A stretch of DNA of 64,000 bases from Leptolyngbya sp. FACHB-8 (GTDB taxonomy: Bacteria; Cyanobacteriota; Cyanobacteriia; Elainellales; Elainellaceae). Shown piece by piece: positions 26,183-34,055 of this stretch (its first letter is position 1; each line of letters begins with the position of its first letter). The notes below the pieces were generated by a model. It was given only the letters and a program-made list of their open reading frames with translations, was not told the DNA's origin and did no database searches. The position numbers and the translations under genes are program-made. Location: assembly GCF_014695575.1 (NCBI RefSeq), contig NZ_JACJOO010000084.1, forward strand, positions 124,001-188,000, written 5' to 3'.

Positions 26183-26274
26183 TCGCCCTGCTGACCTTGG
26201 GGGCGATCGCCGCCCTTGCCACGTTCCCGCCCCAACCTATACACCCCACACCCACAAAGGAGGGCATAGGCTAA

Positions 26275-26502
26275 ATGTCCCAAGAATTCACCCATTACCC
26301 TGCCCACGAGGATCAAACCGCTCCCTTCGGCTGGAAAGCGGAAAGCGGTTTATACTTCCGCCCCGATTGGGGCGATCGTCTAATCGAGATCAACGGGGTT
26401 CCCCATATCGCCGTTAGCAGATTTCTGGAGGGAGCCATCGAAGACACAACCGCCCGCCCCGAATTTCTCACCCTGGCGGATTTGCAAACCTTGGGAACCT
26501 GA
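26275..26502 (+). CDS. small element protein, 75 residues
   Basis: Starts with ATG directly after the TAA of the -1 frame of the preceding gene. AAAGGAGGG lies about 12 bases upstream, so translation is probably coupled. The sequence (GLYFRPDWGDRLIEINGVPH, RFLEGAIED) suggests a compact alpha/beta protein. No family recognised. Part of the element operon. Confidence 0.65.
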   Translation: MSQEFTHYPAHEDQTAPFGWKAESGLYFRPDWGDRLIEINGVPHIAVSRFLEGAIEDTTARPEFLTLADLQTLGT

Positions 26503-26602
26503 ACCAGATTCCTGCTGAAAAAAATTGATAGGGCGGCGATCGCTCGAAGTTGGTAGCCACGGCGATCGCCCCTTGTCCCCCACATAAGGAGACATCACAA
26601 TC

Positions 26603-27127
26603 ATGCAACAAACGGACGGAAAAACGATCCAACCAGACCTAACCACCGACCAAAAGGGCGGTGAAATTGTCCTTAGTTCCGAAGAATCGATCCAGCTTGC
26701 CAGAGAAACCTATGAACTGATACCCGTGGGCGATCGCTACCCCGAACTATTCCAGGAGCTTCAAGACCTGGCGGAGGGGGGCGAATATGAAACCCTGCTG
26801 GAGGTGCAAAACCTGTATCTGGTTCAGGTCACAGATAACCGGGTAGACAACAGCACCCACACCACAACCCTGAACTATCAGCCCTTCACTTTCATCGACA
26901 ATTCCCAGCACACCAACATTTTCATTACGGACTCCAGCACCCATAACAGCCACAATCGCAAACACCACACCAGCACCCAAACCACAGGGGGAAGCGGCGA
27001 TGAAGACCTGATCCTAAAAGTCTCAATCGCCCTCTTTACGGCTGTCTTTATCACCGCCCTCTACAGCTATTGGGTAGAACGCTTTTCGCTACCGCCCCGC
27101 CCCATGCAGCAATACCAGCAGTTTTAA
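26603..27127 (+). CDS. tail-anchored Asn/Thr/His-rich protein
   Basis: A 174-residue protein preceded by AAGGAGA. Residues 25-80 are helical (ESIQLARETYELIPVGDRY). Residues 85-130 are strikingly rich in Asn, Thr and His (DNSTHTTTLN, SSTHNSHNRKHHTS), and a single membrane segment lies near the C-terminus (LKVSIALFTAVFITALYSYW). It sits 10 bases before the ATPase gene, so the two products may interact at the membrane. No family recognised. Confidence 0.7.
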   Translation: MQQTDGKTIQPDLTTDQKGGEIVLSSEESIQLARETYELIPVGDRYPELFQELQDLAEGGEYETLLEVQNLYLVQVTDNRVDNSTHTTTLNYQPFTFIDNSQHTNIFITDSSTHNSHNRKHHTSTQTTGGSGDEDLILKVSIALFTAVFITALYSYWVERFSLPPRPMQQYQQF

Positions 27128-27137
27128 GGGGGGAGCC

Positions 27138-28472
27138 ATGAAAGACTTTAATGTTCCGCTCCTGATTCGGGATGCGGCGATCGGCTTCGGTATTGGGGTT
27201 CTAATCATGCTTGCATGGGAAAACATTACCCAACCCCGCCCCGTTGCCGTTCCGCCACTACCGCCCCCCGGTGCTATCCTCCAACCATCAGGGCAAGGGC
27301 CACAACAACCCGCCGCCCCCATCCAACCGCCTGCCTATCAGCCGATGAACACGGGCTTCAACCCTGGAGATTATCTGGTGTGGGCGATCGCTAGTGTGGC
27401 CGCCTACCTTGGGATCCGCCATGATCTTAAGAAACTGGAGCCAGCCACCGCCGCCAATGTGGCCGCTCTCCTGCCACCCGTTCCCCCTTCCTCTGGATCT
27501 GTTGTGTCAGCATCTAACACACAACCCAATCAACTGACAAAACAAAAGGCTAAAGGATCCACCCTCACGGCGATCGCCCCGTGGGAAGAGCGAAAAGCCG
27601 CCCTCTGGCAACTGCTGGAGGAAGAACTACCCGCTGTGCTGCAACTGCTGGAGGCAACCCCGATCCTGGCGGTTGGCCCACAAAGGAGCGGGAAAACATC
27701 CTTTGCCGTGGCCCTGGCACTCACCCGCCAGGTGCTATTGGGCTATGGAGCGGAAGTGGCAACCCCACACCAGCACGATACATTCCCACCCTCCTTTGGA
27801 GTATGGCGGGAACTAGAGGGAGTACAGGATCGGATCCATGCTTATTTTGACCGCATAGGGCAGGGCGATCGCTCCCCCATATCCCTGCTTTTCGATGAAC
27901 TCACCAGCTATGCCGCCGCCGAACTGGAGGGAGCCGATCGCCTTATGCTGTCTTTCCTCAGTGAGAGCCAAAAGCACGAAAAGTTTGTGATTGGCTTATC
28001 CCACGGCATCACAAACGCCACATTAGGCGGGGCGAATGGAACCGCCCAAATGAGACAGCAGGGGCTAATTATTGTCGAGAGATCTTGTCAAATGAGCAAG
28101 ACAGGGCGGCGATCGCCTAACCCGCTCATTCGGATCACCGGACTATCAGAAGCCCCGCTTGAATTCGTCTTACCCGATTGGTTTCATGCCGATCATCTCC
28201 TGGAATTTTTTCCAGAGCTACAGGAAGGGCGATCGCCTTCACCAGATGCCAGTTCTCCAGAATTCCCCCGTGAAGTTTTAGAAGCGGTCTACACCGCCGC
28301 TAAAAAAAGAAATCGCCCCGTATCTGCCCGTGATATTCAACAGGCAAGATTACCTGACCTGGATGGATATAGCGCTGACCAAATTCGAGCGGTATTTCTA
28401 AGTCTTGAACGGATGGGGCGAGGCAAAACGGATGGGTTAGGAAGCGGCATCACCTACGCCCCCAACCCCTAA
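27138..28472 (+). CDS. membrane-anchored P-loop ATPase
   Basis: A 444-residue ATPase. An N-terminal hydrophobic helix at about 12-27 and a second at about 85-100 flank a Pro-rich segment. The ATPase core has Walker A VGPQRSGKTSFAVALAL near 175 and Walker B SLLFDELTSYAA near 250. A C-terminal winged-helix-like part ends it (EVLEAVYTAAKK, VSARDIQQA). The layout recalls FtsK/HerA/TraD-type DNA-moving ATPases or plasmid ATPases, but no relaxase is present. It may move or segregate element DNA; that is inference. Confidence 0.75.
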   Translation: MKDFNVPLLIRDAAIGFGIGVLIMLAWENITQPRPVAVPPLPPPGAILQPSGQGPQQPAAPIQPPAYQPMNTGFNPGDYLVWAIASVAAYLGIRHDLKKLEPATAANVAALLPPVPPSSGSVVSASNTQPNQLTKQKAKGSTLTAIAPWEERKAALWQLLEEELPAVLQLLEATPILAVGPQRSGKTSFAVALALTRQVLLGYGAEVATPHQHDTFPPSFGVWRELEGVQDRIHAYFDRIGQGDRSPISLLFDELTSYAAAELEGADRLMLSFLSESQKHEKFVIGLSHGITNATLGGANGTAQMRQQGLIIVERSCQMSKTGRRSPNPLIRITGLSEAPLEFVLPDWFHADHLLEFFPELQEGRSPSPDASSPEFPREVLEAVYTAAKKRNRPVSARDIQQARLPDLDGYSADQIRAVFLSLERMGRGKTDGLGSGITYAPNP

Positions 28473-28493
28473 AAACTCAACACCCAACAAAAC

Positions 28494-28526
28494 GCCCCCA
28501 ACCTCTACCCAACAAAGGTTGGGGGC
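28494..28526. terminator. hairpin in a CCAAC-rich spacer
   Basis: GCCCCCAACCT (28494-28504) pairs with 28516-28526. The whole 28473-28634 spacer repeats ACCCAACA- and TTGGG-type words many times. It could be a terminator or attenuator, or a protein-binding array. Confidence 0.5.
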
Positions 28527-28634
28527 CATCCAACACCCGTTGGGCTGTTGGGGCGATCGGGGCATCCACCAACCAGACATCCACCAGATACCCAACGGTC
28601 TACCCAACAACTTTCCAACCTGGAGTAATGACCT

Positions 28635-29258
28635 ATGACGCTATTAAGAACCCCGCCCGAAAAGGTTAGAGCTTTAGCCTATGCTTGTGTCGGTATTGGC
28701 TTTTTCTTGTCAGCAGTAAATGTCTACTTCACTGAAAGGTATTTTGCACAACAAATACAGGGAACGGCGGGTAATGCTGCCTATCTTGGAACATGGGCAA
28801 TTTCTATTCTGATAGCGGTCTATGAATCTGCTTTGATTAGCATCTTGTTAAGCCCGGACGAATTACCCCTAACTTTTCTTCCTTCTCAACTGGAGCCGCC
28901 ACCAGGGTTCCCCCGATGGGTGCCTACAGCTATAAAATGGGTTCTCCTAATCGGGGCTTTTTTGCTTACATGGTTCATCTACCGAACCGATTGGATCAGT
29001 ACTACGGGAGCACTAGGAATTGCTAATCCTGAACCCCGCCGCATAGCTACCGTGGCCCTTGTCTTCGGCGGCGAAATTTCTGCCGTGTTGGCCCACTTAC
29101 TCCACGCGATCGGCAAAACTGGACAGCTCAACACCCGAGTTTTTTGGGAAGGGCTTCGGAGTGCTGAGAAACAAACTCCAGCGATCGCCGCCAGTAACCC
29201 CGCCGCTTCCCCCGTATCCTCCAAACTTCGAGACACCCTAAAGGCGAAAAAGAAATGA
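28635..29258 (+). CDS. four-helix membrane protein
   Basis: A 207-residue integral membrane protein with likely helices at about 12-30, 48-70, 98-116 and 135-155 (YACVGIGFFLSAVNVYF, AISILIAVYESALISILL, WVLLIGAFLLTWFIY) and a basic C-terminus. It overlaps the next gene by four bases (ATGA), indicating translational coupling. The same type recurs in cyanobacterial mobile elements as far as I can tell, but I cannot name a family. Confidence 0.7.
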   Translation: MTLLRTPPEKVRALAYACVGIGFFLSAVNVYFTERYFAQQIQGTAGNAAYLGTWAISILIAVYESALISILLSPDELPLTFLPSQLEPPPGFPRWVPTAIKWVLLIGAFLLTWFIYRTDWISTTGALGIANPEPRRIATVALVFGGEISAVLAHLLHAIGKTGQLNTRVFWEGLRSAEKQTPAIAASNPAASPVSSKLRDTLKAKKK

Positions 29259-29500
29259 AGCGGATACCAGAGGATGAGTTGAACACGTTAGAGGTTCCCC
29301 TATGGAGAATGGCGATCGCCTTCATGGGTACAATCGCCCGCTCCCCCTACTCCCCTATCATGGGTGCCCTTCTGGCGGGGTTGGGTGTGGTGTTACCTTT
29401 TCTGGCAGATATATTAGGTTGGCTCCTACTGGCGGCGGGTACATTAATCTTTACAATTGGTCTGATCGGGAAAGCCTACCGACTGACCGGAGGGCGATAG
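29255..29500 (+). CDS. small two-helix membrane protein
   Basis: An 81-residue protein with two hydrophobic helices at about 35-52 and 55-72 (GALLAGLGVVLPFLADILGW, LLAAGTLIFTIGLIG). Its start overlaps the stop of the preceding membrane protein. It is the last gene of the element; attR lies 128 bases downstream. Confidence 0.7.
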   Translation: MKRIPEDELNTLEVPLWRMAIAFMGTIARSPYSPIMGALLAGLGVVLPFLADILGWLLLAAGTLIFTIGLIGKAYRLTGGR

Positions 29501-29627
29501 CAGATCCCCATCCAAACTGCCCAAAAAGCCAAAAATTGACATTCTCTGAGAGTTAAGTGAGAATCGCTTCATAACCAATCGCTAGGATCCTGTCTCTATC
29601 GTGTTTCTCGCTATCCAGTCTACAGGA

Positions 29628-29670
29628 CTCCAAAACCTGATGTCGGGGGTTCGAGTCCTCCAGGGCGCGT
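29628..29670 (+). other. attR, 43-bp tRNA-Trp 3' copy
   Basis: Identical to 15424-15466. No acceptor 5' strand or D arm precedes it, so it is not a second tRNA gene. It marks the right end of the element. Confidence 0.92.
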
Positions 29671-29703
29671 ACAAAATTCAGCCATCCTGTACTAATTTGT
29701 GAG

Positions 29704-29742
29704 AGAAGAGAGGCGGGGTTTCACTCCGCCTCTCTTCTTTTG
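29704..29742 (+). terminator. terminator beyond attR
   Basis: AGAAGAGAGGCGG (29704-29716) pairs with 29726-29738 and is followed by TTTT. It is probably the original tRNA-Trp terminator. A near copy of the stem is found at 30562-30602. Confidence 0.7.
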
Positions 29743-29863
29743 GTACAAACTACCCCGCAGCGGCTATACGTACGACAAATCCTTAGTCCAACCCCAAGTA
29801 TAAAATTGCGCTGTGTCGCAATCGCCACACCCTTAAATTCATCGCTATGCATCTAGCGCGCAT

Positions 29864-30079
29864 CTATTGATACCGTTCTATTAATAAGCCTGCAGCTTGG
29901 CGTGATGCTTTGATCGTTTGAATTTTGATAGCTAGTCCTTGGGCCTCGCTCCAACCTCTCATATAAGCTTCGTCCTGAGGAAGCCGAGGCTCTGCACTGA
30001 GAGCGATATCATAGTCAACGAATCCAACTGCCTCTCGTCCTTCAGGAGGCAGCACAATCAGCCACAACAACTCTTCCAT
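29864..30079 (-). CDS. small conserved protein, paralogue A
   Basis: A 71-residue protein starting MEELLWLIVLPPEGREAVG, with PRLPQDEAYMRGWSEA in the middle. A closely related protein is encoded at 36696-36914, which shows that both are real genes despite their size. No known domain recognised. The two loci frame the gene-poor region and each has a copy of an RNA-like element in the same half. Confidence 0.75.
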   Translation of the reverse strand: MEELLWLIVLPPEGREAVGFVDYDIALSAEPRLPQDEAYMRGWSEAQGLAIKIQTIKASRQAAGLLIERYQ

Positions 30080-30173
30080 CGCAGGGTATAAATTTTAACG
30101 ATAGTTCAAGCATAGTTTTTACTTAGTAGATCTTGAAACTGTAGATTTTTGTAGTCTTCGAAGAATAGGCATA

Positions 30174-30281
30174 ATGTATCAAAAAAAACAACTATACTTT
30201 TTCGTAGATTCTTCACAGCCGTTACCTATGCTGCGAGTTGGATCAACTTTGCTTTTTGCCTGCATTATCTTGGGAATGTAG
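30174..30281 (+). CDS. possible 35-residue membrane peptide
   Basis: The frame encodes a polar start (MYQKKQLYFFVDSS) and a hydrophobic end (LRVGSTLLFACIILGM). There is no clear ribosome site. Only composition supports it. Confidence 0.25.
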   Translation: MYQKKQLYFFVDSSQPLPMLRVGSTLLFACIILGM

Positions 30282-30298
30282 ATTCTTCGCGGCCTCAT

Positions 30299-30454
30299 TC
30301 AGCCATACTTCAAGCTTCTGAGGGCCTCTGCTGCTTCTCTAACAGCCTTGCTTAAGGTTGCCAGTGTTTCAGGTGGCAGTTTCTCTGAGATTGCTTCATC
30401 CAAGCGTTTTTGGAGAGCTTTAACTATCTGTTCCTGTTCTTTTTCAAGGGACAT
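30299..30454 (-). CDS. possible 51-residue charged helical protein
   Basis: The frame starts MSLEKEQEQIVKALQKRL and continues with LPPETLATLSKAVREAAEAL, an amphipathic Lys-, Glu- and Ala-rich helix pair unlike random translation. No strong ribosome site is visible, so the call rests on composition. Confidence 0.45.
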   Translation of the reverse strand: MSLEKEQEQIVKALQKRLDEAISEKLPPETLATLSKAVREAAEALRSLKYG

Positions 30455-30561
30455 GGAAATTTTTCAGGCTAAGAGCGCATCCATTATCTACTAAAAAGGT
30501 AAAATTACTGTGAAGGTTGTCTTTCTATGACTTCTACAGTTATCACCACAAAGCTCATCTT

Positions 30562-30602
30562 AAAAGGAGAGAGGCGGGGCGAAACCCTGCCTCTCTCCTT
30601 TT
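30562..30602. terminator. 18-bp hairpin, terminator-like
   Basis: Left arm 30562-30579 and right arm 30585-30602 pair with one G-T. A and T runs at the ends allow termination in both directions. Its core AGAGAGGCGGGG matches the terminator at 29704. Confidence 0.65.
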
Positions 30603-30717
30603 GAGATAAGTGCCTCCTGCTGCAGCTTATTGCAAACGGCTTGTGGATGTGCTGGCTATGTTAACTGCAGGCTGTCAAAGCATTTTTTTGAGCAGTTCAG
30701 ACCTGGCGCTGCTGGTG

Positions 30718-30876
30718 TTAGCGATCGCCCTTTTGCGGCTCCATCCCTAATAAGGTTCCGGTAATGCTGCCTACAAGCAACACGACAGGCAGCCAGATTG
30801 GAGCATGCGCAAGAATCATCGTGAATGCTCCAATCCGAAAGGATAAAGCTGTTCTTTGAGCAATGGATCTGTCCAT
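30718..30876 (-). CDS. 52-residue single-span membrane protein
   Basis: ATG at 30874-30876 is preceded by a strong ribosome site (GGAGGTG, eight bases upstream). The product starts MDRSIAQRTALSFRIGAF and has one membrane segment (PIWLPVVLLVGSITGTLLG) before a short charged tail. The ribosome site and protein composition argue for a real gene. Function unknown. Confidence 0.65.
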   Translation of the reverse strand: MDRSIAQRTALSFRIGAFTMILAHAPIWLPVVLLVGSITGTLLGMEPQKGDR

Positions 30877-31009
30877 TCGCGGGCACCTCCACGCGTTTTT
30901 TGCTGGCAGGCTGTTTTGCTACCAGTAGCATCCACGGGTCTGTCGTTCTAGACAGCGCTCATAATATTAGACGCCGCTCCATATTGAAAAGATATTAGCC
31001 GCGCATACG

Positions 31010-31140
31010 TTTTTCTTCAGGCACATTGGCAGGACAGTGAGGGCGATCGCTGCAAGACTGCTTATACAACACAATGTCAGTCTTAACCAATCACTGCATT
31101 CCTTTTTTTGCCACCCGCGATATCGCTTTGGGTGGTTTTC
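31010..31140 (+). ncRNA. RNA-like element, copy A
   Basis: About 130 bases matching 36955-37078 with small insertions and deletions that break every reading frame. Shared blocks include CACATTGGCA, ACACAATGT and ACTGCATTCCT. The 3' end is a hairpin, CCACCC against GGGTGG, followed by TTTTC. In copy B the A-T pair is replaced by G-C, so pairing is kept. This suggests an RNA with a terminator. No known family recognised. Confidence 0.5.
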
Positions 31141-31200
31141 TATGGTTGATACCACACTGCTCAACACCCCGCTTTCTGTAGCGCTGCGTGCTTAGAACCA

Positions 31201-31255
31201 GACAGTATATTTTTTAGAAGCTGCACTCTGGGCAGCTTCTAAAAAATATACTGTC
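31201..31255. repeat. 24-bp perfect palindrome
   Basis: Arms 31201-31224 and 31232-31255 (GACAGTATATTTTTTAGAAG and on) match with no error around a 7-base loop, and no gene abuts it. Confidence 0.75.
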
Positions 31256-31483
31256 CTAATCAGATTCTGTAAGGTCATGGTATAAAATTTGGATCGTCTG
31301 CTCAAAAGACTATTTCTGCGCCTGAAGCGCACAACTAGCTAAAAAAAGCTGCCCTGATCAGGGTTGCCTATGACGACTATCGCTATCAAGAGTTCCCCTT
31401 CTGTTTGGGGATCGTATTGCTGGGGAAGGAACTCGTTCATGAACCTGAGTATGACACTCCGCAACGTAAGAGCCTTTTATATA

Positions 31484-31600
31484 CAGCGCTTTTTAAGCGC
31501 TTAAAATCTGGTTGTTTTTTGAGAGCGCGGAGCACAGCTCTCACAAAAACAACTGTGGCTGATTCAAGCGCAAAGCGCTGTAACACTGCATGTTTCGAAG
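31484..31600. repeat. nested inverted repeats, dispersed family
   Basis: Outer arms of the AAGCGC/GCGCTT type enclose GTTGTTTTTTGAGAGC and its near complement GCTCTCACAAAAACAAC. The block GTGGCTGATTCAAGCGCAAAG (31554 onward) recurs in reverse near 37085-37115. It reads as one dispersed element that includes several hairpins. Confidence 0.5.
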
Positions 31601-31859
31601 CAGGAAAGTTAGTTTTGGGAAGCCTCATGGAGGAAAGCGTTCCAAAACTGGTCTGACCTCGTGCGAGTAAGCTCAACTCTTAGTTTCTGTTGCGATCGCT
31701 CATCCGCAACTCCCCTGATTTATGCCATCGGTCGCGACTATTTGTTTTGGCAATTCTGCTGTGGAGTACCAGGAGATTGAGTGGGAATATAAGTTCAAGT
31801 TGATTCAAGTCTTTCCTGACTTATCCCACGCCTACAGCATTAATAACAGCAATTAGAGG

Positions 31860-31971
31860 TCGGGTACCCGATTGCGGTTTGGAGATTGCTCCTACGGCTC
31901 CCACCTCAACCGATTTCATGGAAACATGATTCTCTCCTGTTGACCCGCTCTGGTATCCAGAGCGGGTTTTT
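31860..31971 (+). ncRNA. possible Yfr2-like small RNA
   Basis: A small hairpin TCATG-GAAA-CATGA exposes GGAAACA, the motif that defines the cyanobacterial Yfr2 RNAs. It is followed 15 bases later by a strong terminator, CCCGCTCTGG-TAT-CCAGAGCGGG with TTTTT (31944-31971). Order and spacing suit Yfr2. The 5' end is a guess, and only one GGAAACA is present. Confidence 0.4.
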
Positions 31972-32018
31972 CCGTGTACAGGATACAGATGGCTAAAAGG
32001 GTCAAATTTTTTGTTAGT

Positions 32019-32142
32019 AACCTCAGTTCGGGATAAGCTGAAGTGCTCATTTTGGCGTGCGCAAAGCGCACGCCAAAATGAGCGTTTTCGAGTGCCGCGC
32101 AATGCGCGGCACTCGAAAACGCCCTTCACTCAAACTGAGGTT
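32019..32142. mobile_element. MITE-like element with two internal hairpins
   Basis: Ends AACCTCAGTT (32019-32028) and AACTGAGGTT (32133-32142) are exact inverted repeats. Inside are two perfect 17-bp hairpins (32045-32083 and 32084-32120). The second shares TTCGAGTGCCRCGC and GCGGCACTC with a hairpin at 56080-56124, and both follow TTCGGG-TAAG. No reading frame inside. Confidence 0.6.
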
Positions 32143-32289
32143 TAGTAGGGTGAAACCCTACTAAAAAAAATTGGGTTTTCCATACAGCTTCTAGGCTGAG
32201 ATGTTCTCGTGTTACACAACAGTCGGAAGATGGATTAAATTGCAACCACAGACATAAATGTAGTGAGAAATGTAGAGCTTGCCTTAGGG

Positions 32290-32380
32290 TAGAATGCTCA
32301 CTTTCCCCTACATGGCATGATTTTTTTGAACTACGTCCGTCAACTTTCCCTGCATCTTCCTCGACCGATGCAGGGTTTTT
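32290..32380 (+). ncRNA. possible small RNA with terminator
   Basis: A TAGAAT box (32290-32295) precedes about 50 bases without a gene and a classic terminator, CCCTGCATC against GATGCAGGG with TTTTT (32348-32380). A similar terminator ends at 33220. The RNA is inferred from promoter-like and terminator-like signals only. Confidence 0.3.
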
Positions 32381-32641
32381 CCTTTGACGTCACACCCTCG
32401 ATAGACTCATCGCTAGAGCTTCCCGTGGCAGAATACCAGCGACTAGCATTTAACCCGCCTTGCACTCACTGCAATGCGGTTTTTTCTATTTTAACAAACT
32501 GAATAAACAGCCCTAGATAGGTTTTGAAAGTTGAAAAGGGCGTAGTGTTGGAAGGGTCGTGCTATAGGGTGAAGCCGCGATCGCACAAAAATCCTACGGT
32601 AATAAGAGAAAAACATTTGCGGCGAATATGCCAACAGAATT

Positions 32642-32743
32642 ATGAGTCCACCGCCAGTTGCCTATATCCTGCTAGCTGCCGTCCTTATTTTCTTTACCAT
32701 TGTTGGTGGCTATGGCTTCTATGCCTTGCATCATTCATACTAG
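32642..32743 (+). CDS. possible 33-residue membrane peptide
   Basis: The frame encodes one clean membrane helix, VAYILLAAVLIFFTIVGGYG, after MSPPP and before FYALHHSY. Small single-helix proteins are common in cyanobacterial photosystems and NDH complexes, but this sequence matches none I know. No strong ribosome site precedes the ATG. Confidence 0.45.
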   Translation: MSPPPVAYILLAAVLIFFTIVGGYGFYALHHSY

Positions 32744-32765
32744 TACGCTGAGGCAGAAATCCATC

Positions 32766-32812
32766 ACCTATGTTTTGTGTGGGGTGCGAAGCACCCCACA
32801 CAAAACATAGGT
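32766..32812. repeat. 22-bp perfect palindrome, loop GAA
   Basis: Arms 32766-32787 and 32791-32812 match perfectly with a GAA loop. Adjacent bases 32830-32935 carry a reverse copy of the AGAGCATGTTT-AAAGCTG repeat also seen at 36000. Confidence 0.75.
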
Positions 32813-33244
32813 TGCGAACTTAGGCCGCAGCCTACTAGAAGCTGTTTCAAAGATTATTTTTCCTGCGTACTTCGTGCCCGAAACAATAATTTTTCCAGGC
32901 AGCTTTCAAACATGCTCTGGAGATGTCTAATACTCTTCCCATCAAGCTCATGCCTTCACTCCTGGTAGGGTTAGATGTTGATGGGATAAGGGGCTGCACT
33001 TCTTCAGTCTTTGTCGATCGCCTCTATTCCAAGACCCGGCTTCGTTCCAAGTTTTTTTCTTACTCTCCAGGATAGATTCTAAAAGTCGCAGGAGGCAGAA
33101 AGTGCTAGGACTCATGAGCTCACCACCCTTGATGGAACCGTAGGTCTACTCACAAATTGCAAAATCTGAACATTGCAAACCTCCTCCCCCTGCATCTAGC
33201 CGCATTGGATGCGGGTTTTTGTCTGGGGTCATGTTGCAAGTGTT

Positions 33245-33297
33245 GGATGAGATGTGGTGAAAGGAGCACTTCGTACCCCTTTCACCACATCTTATCC
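33245..33297. repeat. 20-bp inverted repeat
   Basis: 33245-33264 pairs with 33278-33297 with one mismatch; the stem includes GATGTGGTGAAAGG. The loop contains CACTTCGTA. Confidence 0.6.
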
Positions 33298-34055
33298 ATA
33301 CGTCTGAAAACTACCTGAGTTTGAGGACCGCTCTGGAATAGAAATAAAAAGCCAGAGGCTAACCTCTGGCTTGTGTTGGTTTTTCTTTGACCATTTGAGT
33401 CCGTGAGGAGAAGTGCGATTTTCAGGAGCCGATACTGGACACTATGGCGGGCGAGAGTTTCTTGAAGGCATCCCGCCAAGAACAATGGGGGTGAAGTTTT
33501 CCCTGCGCACGATTGCAAGGTCAAGGAGACCTGGTTAGACAGTTGCAATGTATCGAGGGAGAACTCTGTAGGAAGTACTGGTGTAGGAAAGCGTATGAAA
33601 CTTTAGGTTTAGGGGGAGGGGGCAGGCAAGTCAATTGAGTGTTGTCATGGGTACCGCAATGTTTAAGGGAACGATCCTGGGGAAGCAGGTGGGTAGACAA
33701 CGCCACGGTAGGGCAGGTTCATCGGTTCATCCTTGGTAACAGTAACAGTGAGTGGGGCTTGTTGGTTTGGCCTGTGGTCGACTGTACTCATAATCCCAGG
33801 TTCGCTTGATAAGCCTTGTGATTTACCTACCCAGGATTAAGTGAATCTCATCACATAATGTTGTGATCGCTATCACCGTTTCCGATCGCTTCTAAAGCAA
33901 TGAGAACAAGTGCGCCGCATCTATTCTCCCTTTTTGTTCTAACTCGATTGGCTGTGAATCTACCACTGCAAGGTAACCAGGGATAGACGTCGATGTAGAT
34001 GGTCTCTTTTAGGCTAGAGAAACTGAATAGCAGCCGTGATCCACGGCTTTTAACA

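Larger units (their letters stand above)
15424..29670 (+). mobile_element. tRNA-Trp integrative element, ~14.2 kb
   Basis: The element is bounded by two identical 43-bp copies of the tRNA-Trp 3' end (15424-15466 and 29628-29670). A tyrosine integrase lies at the tRNA side, as in tRNA-targeting islands. Inside are an AlpA-like protein, a primase-helicase, small regulators, a PD-(D/E)XK endonuclease, a decayed methylase tail and a membrane-linked ATPase operon. I see no capsid, tail or relaxase gene. It resembles replicating satellites or the tycheposon class described in marine cyanobacteria (tRNA-targeting tyrosine recombinase plus helicase-primase). Membership in that class is inference. Confidence 0.88.
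30877..32641. other. gene-poor region, palindromes and terminators
   Basis: No protein gene is convincing over 1.7 kb. Frames at 31370-31501 and 31722-31856 (44 codons each) lack ribosome sites. The region holds the RNA-like element, a 24-bp palindrome, nested repeats at 31484-31600, a Yfr2-like candidate, a MITE-like element and a further terminator. Confidence 0.55.
32744..34055. other. gene-poor region
   Basis: No convincing gene. Contents are the 32766 palindrome, a dispersed-repeat copy, terminator-like hairpins at 33187-33220 and about 33350-33390, and a 20-bp inverted repeat at 33245-33297. The G-rich stretch 33400-33800 has no open frame with protein-like composition. Confidence 0.5.

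Noticed and set aside
29628-29670. Second tRNA-Trp gene
   Set aside because: Only the 3' half is present; no 5' acceptor strand or D arm, so it is attR.
31405-31656. 83-codon frame over nested inverted repeats
   Set aside because: It runs through hairpin arms of a dispersed repeat on both strands, so coding is unlikely.
31821-32129. Minus-strand frame across the Yfr2-like and MITE-like elements
   Set aside because: It translates two hairpins and a terminator, and has no credible protein.
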